A program made the translations under genes and the position numbers. Under the pieces are notes generated by a model. The model saw only the letters and a program-made list of their open reading frames with translations, ran no database searches and had not been told where the DNA came from. Below are positions 60,927 to 64,000 of a stretch of DNA of 64,000 nucleotides, one piece after another. The DNA comes from Limnohabitans sp. Jir61 (lineage in GTDB: Bacteria; Pseudomonadota; Gammaproteobacteria; Burkholderiales; Burkholderiaceae_C), in NCBI RefSeq assembly GCF_003063545.1, contig NZ_NESD01000002.1, positions 558,001 to 622,000 of the forward strand, written 5' to 3'. How positions within the stretch are numbered: position 1 is the first letter of the stretch; every line of letters begins with the position of its first letter.

Positions 60927-61931
60927 TCAGTCGACCTTGGCGCCCGACACCTTCACCACCTGCGCCCACTTCTTGTGTTCGGCATCAATAAACTTGGCAA
61001 ATTCTTCAGGCGTGTTGCCGCCTGGAATCGCACCTTGTGCCAACAACTTTTCTTTCACGGAGGGTGTACTTATGGCTTTGGCTGTTTCTTGCTGAATGCG
61101 ACGCACCACCTCAGGTGGTGTGCCTGCAGGCGCTAACAAACCAAACCATGAACTGGCCTCATAGCCCTTCAATGTGGGGCCACCGGCTTCTTCGATCGTT
61201 GGCAACTCAGGCATGGCCTCAGAACGTTGAGCGCTGGTGACGGCCAACGCTTTGAATTTGCCAGACTTGATGTGCGGCATCGCTGCAGGCAAGTTGTCAA
61301 ACATCACGTCCATCGAGCCACCCAACATGTCGAGAATGGCAGGACCAGAGCCTTTGTAAGGGAAGTGGACCATGTAGGTGCCACTCATACTTTTAAACAG
61401 CTCACCCGCCAAATGGATGGAGGTGCCATTGCCGCTCGATGCCATGTTGAGCTTACCCGGATTCGCTTTGGCATACGCAATGAAGTCAGCCACTGAATTG
61501 ATGTTGCGGCTCTTGGCAATCTCGGCATTCATCACCATCACATTGGGTACGCCCGCCACCACAGTGATCGGCGCAAAGTCTTTGATCGGGTCAAACGGCA
61601 ACTTGTTGTACAAAGCACGGTTGATGCCGTGCGTACCCACTGTTCCCATGAGCAGCGTGTAACCATCGCTGGGAGATTTGGCCACGATGTCGGCGCCTAA
61701 ATTACCGCCTGCTCCCGCTTTGTTTTCGACAAAAAAGGTTTGCCCAAATGCCCGCGTCAACTCTGGCGCAATGGCGCGCGCCAAGATGTCTGTCGTTCCA
61801 CCTGGGGCAAATGGGACCACGATTCGCACGGGTTTACTGGGCCAAGCCTGCTGCGCTTGTGCTGTAACGACTAGTAACAACAAAATGCTGAGCAAAGAGG
61901 CTTGCGTGAATCGACGGCGTTGGAGGGGCAT
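60927..61931 (-). CDS. Bug/TctC-family solute-binding protein
   Basis: [58 protein letters not shown]. Confidence 0.94.
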   Translation of the reverse strand: MPLQRRRFTQASLLSILLLLVVTAQAQQAWPSKPVRIVVPFAPGGTTDILARAIAPELTRAFGQTFFVENKAGAGGNLGADIVAKSPSDGYTLLMGTVGTHGINRALYNKLPFDPIKDFAPITVVAGVPNVMVMNAEIAKSRNINSVADFIAYAKANPGKLNMASSGNGTSIHLAGELFKSMSGTYMVHFPYKGSGPAILDMLGGSMDVMFDNLPAAMPHIKSGKFKALAVTSAQRSEAMPELPTIEEAGGPTLKGYEASSWFGLLAPAGTPPEVVRRIQQETAKAISTPSVKEKLLAQGAIPGGNTPEEFAKFIDAEHKKWAQVVKVSGAKVD

Positions 61932-62025
61932 GGTGGGTCCTTGATGTTTGACATGTCCATGGTGCCATTCACGCACGTTTGCAACTGTCACTTCGGCATC
62001 GAAATGCGTCCGTATTTACCCCATG

Positions 62026-62054
62026 AAAAAAGCCACCCGAAGGTGGCTTTTTTT
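62026..62054. terminator. Bidirectional-looking intrinsic terminator
   Basis: AAAAAAGCCACC-CGAA-GGTGGCTTTTTTT. Confidence 0.9.
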
Positions 62055-63033
62055 AGTCAGCGTAAACGCCAGCTTCCTGAATGATGGGTCCCCACTTGGC
62101 AATTTCAGATGCCACGAACTTTTTGTGATCGGCGGGTTCGATGCGTTTGTCGGTCACGACCACAGCACCCAAGCCTTGTTGCTTCTTAATGAACTCTGGG
62201 TCTTTCAATGCGGCCTTCAAGGCTTTGTTGATCTTGGCGGTCACATCAGCGGGTGTCCCTTTGGGGGCATACAAACCGTGCCAAATGGTGACTTCAAAAC
62301 CTTTGAGACCTGACTCATCCAAGGTAGGCAAGTTCTTCAAAGCGGGCGTGTTCAAACGCTTGAGCGTGGTGACCGCAAATGCTTTGACGGTCTTGCCTTC
62401 AATCTGGCTGGTGGTGTTGGTGGTTTGATCACACAGCAAGTCGATCTGGCCGCCCATCAAATCGTTCATAGCCGGCGCTGTACCTTTGTAGGGCACGGTC
62501 GTCATGTCGGTCTTCAACGCGCTTTGGAACAACAAGCCGCACAGGTGGGATGCAGCGCCCAAGCCAGCGTTACCTAAGTTCACCGTGCCTTTGCTTTGGT
62601 TGATCCAACCTTGCAACTCTTTGAAGTTCGTCGCTGGCAATGTGGGGCGACCGATCAATGTCATGGGCACATCGTTGACCATTCCCAAGTATTCAAAGTC
62701 GTCCATCGTGTTGTAAGGCATCTTGCGGTAAAGCGCTGGCGATGTGGCCATGCCAATGTGATGCAACAACACAGTGTGTCCGTCTTGCGGTGCTTTGGCC
62801 ACCTTGTTGGCGCCAATCGTGCCACCTGCGCCTGCCACGTTTTCAACGACCACATTGGCACCTAATGGTTTGCGCAGAGCTTCAGCCAAATCACGTGCCA
62901 CACGGTCCGTTGGACCGCCAGCTGTAAACGGCACCACGATGGTGACGGGTTTGTCTTTGACTGGGAAATCTGCAGCGTTAGCGTTTGTCAAGGCGGCAAC
63001 TGCAAGCAAGCTCAATGTGAATAGTTGTTTCAT
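62053..63033 (-). CDS. Bug/TctC-family solute-binding protein
   Basis: DKPVTIVVPFTAGGPTDRVARDLAEALRKPLGANVVVENVAGAGGTIGANKVAKAPQDGHTVLL. Confidence 0.94.
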   Translation of the reverse strand: MKQLFTLSLLAVAALTNANAADFPVKDKPVTIVVPFTAGGPTDRVARDLAEALRKPLGANVVVENVAGAGGTIGANKVAKAPQDGHTVLLHHIGMATSPALYRKMPYNTMDDFEYLGMVNDVPMTLIGRPTLPATNFKELQGWINQSKGTVNLGNAGLGAASHLCGLLFQSALKTDMTTVPYKGTAPAMNDLMGGQIDLLCDQTTNTTSQIEGKTVKAFAVTTLKRLNTPALKNLPTLDESGLKGFEVTIWHGLYAPKGTPADVTAKINKALKAALKDPEFIKKQQGLGAVVVTDKRIEPADHKKFVASEIAKWGPIIQEAGVYAD

Positions 63034-63146
63034 TGGGGACTCCTCTAAATAAGTCCCCATACTAAAGCACTATTGACATTTCTGTCATTTCGGTTATCAC
63101 GTAAGGGCTTTCCTTGACGCACGTCAATCGAAATGCCCCAAGCCGT

Positions 63147-64000
63147 TTATTGGTAGGTACGTGCGTCCTCAATGACCTTGCCGTCATTGGGCAAACTACC
63201 CTCTGCAACCAAGGTCACATCGGCGCGCAGCTTGGTGATGTCGCGCACAGCATCACCAATTTTTTGCACCAAGCCATCCACATCTTGAGCTTCGACTTTG
63301 AGGCTCATTTGGTCGTTGGCCATCTCACCCGTCACCACCAAGCGCGCACGCCTAATTCCGGGGAAACGCTTGACCACTTCAGCCACTTGACCTGGGTGCA
63401 CGAACATGCCGCGCACTTTGGTGGTTTGATCTGCACGGCCCATCCAACCCTTGATGCGCACGTTGGTTCGCCCTGTGGGGCAATGGCTGGGCAGAACGGC
63501 AGACAAGTCGCCCGTGCCAAAACGAATGAGGGGGTAGTCGGGGTTAAGTGATGTCACCACCAGCTCGCCCACTTCGCCTTCAGGCACAGGGTCGCCCGTG
63601 CCGGGGCGAACGATTTCAACAATCACGCCTTCGTCCAACACCAAGCCTTCACGGGCTTCGGTCTCATAGGCAATCAAACCGAGGTCGGCGGTAGCGTAGC
63701 ACTGGTAGCCAGCCACACCGCGCTCTGCCAACCAATCGCGCAAGCTGGGAGGAAAAGCCTCACCCGACACCAAGGCCTTGGTAACGCTGGGCAACTTCAC
63801 GCCCATCTCGGCCGCTTTTTCAACAATGATTTTCAAGAAGCTCGGTGTGCCGATGTAGCCCGCAGGCTTTAGCTCAGCCATCGCTCCCACTTGCTGCTCG
63901 GTCTGACCTGTACCACCTGCAAACACGGTGCAACCAATGGCGTGCGCGCCAGTTTCCATCATCGAACCCGCAGGCGTGAAGTGGTAGCTAAAGCAGTTGT
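63147..64000 (-). CDS. Phenylacetate-CoA ligase-like AMP-forming enzyme, partial (continues beyond window)
   Basis: Open reading continues to window edge (NCFSYHFTPAGSMMETGAHAIG...); YIGTPSFLKIIVE, YATADLGLIAYE, RGMFVHPGQV. Confidence 0.88.
   Translation of the reverse strand, partial: NCFSYHFTPAGSMMETGAHAIGCTVFAGGTGQTEQQVGAMAELKPAGYIGTPSFLKIIVEKAAEMGVKLPSVTKALVSGEAFPPSLRDWLAERGVAGYQCYATADLGLIAYETEAREGLVLDEGVIVEIVRPGTGDPVPEGEVGELVVTSLNPDYPLIRFGTGDLSAVLPSHCPTGRTNVRIKGWMGRADQTTKVRGMFVHPGQVAEVVKRFPGIRRARLVVTGEMANDQMSLKVEAQDVDGLVQKIGDAVRDITKLRADVTLVAEGSLPNDGKVIEDARTYQ

Noticed and set aside
63063-63090. TGACATTTCTGTCA short inverted repeat upstream of the second Bug gene as an operator
   Set aside because: Only 5-bp arms; too short to support without additional sites
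1-64000. CRISPR arrays, rRNA, tRNA genes, intact transposases, prophage or diversity-generating retroelement
   Set aside because: Looked for regular direct repeats, conserved RNA sequences and transposase/integrase/RT motifs; none convincingly seen, though tRNA detection by eye is limited

Overview
64-kb chromosomal window that looks like a Burkholderiales/Comamonadaceae-type betaproteobacterium (inferred from gene content and protein style; no search was run). The flanks are housekeeping and catabolic genes: folB, ttcA, argB, slmA, coaX, the liv ABC transporter, icmF, amn, psd, a NodIJ-like ABC exporter, a 3-hydroxyacyl-CoA dehydrogenase, and Bug-type binding proteins. The core (about 9.8-40.5 kb) is a large surface-polysaccharide region made of two convergent loci. 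The plus-strand locus is galE, a GT4-PGT fusion, two glycosyltransferases, and a flippase interrupted by an in-frame TAG. The minus-strand locus is headed by an RfaH/NusG-like gene and carries manC, uppS, fcl, gmd, wzx, an AT-rich block of glycosyltransferases, methyltransferases and a GMC oxidoreductase, a small PGT, a WbpM/CapD-like gene, an O-antigen ligase/polymerase-like gene and rfbBDAC. Most notable: (i) a compact four-gene operon resembling the mycobacterial polyprenyl-phosphate-arabinose pathway (HAD-UbiA, GtrA, DprE1-like, DprE2-like); (ii) a decayed second uppS copy with an (ATG)8 expansion at the position of the conserved IMDGNGRW motif; (iii) an O-antigen module pairing a GMC oxidoreductase with a GT-like protein, two methyltransferases and a DUF268-like protein; (iv) poly-G tracts of 9, 8 and 7 inside three transferase genes of the AT-rich block; (v) a kinase-UspA fusion translationally coupled to a metallophosphoesterase; (vi) several precise inverted repeats, REP-like elements and terminators. 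All functional calls are from reading the sequences, not from database searches.
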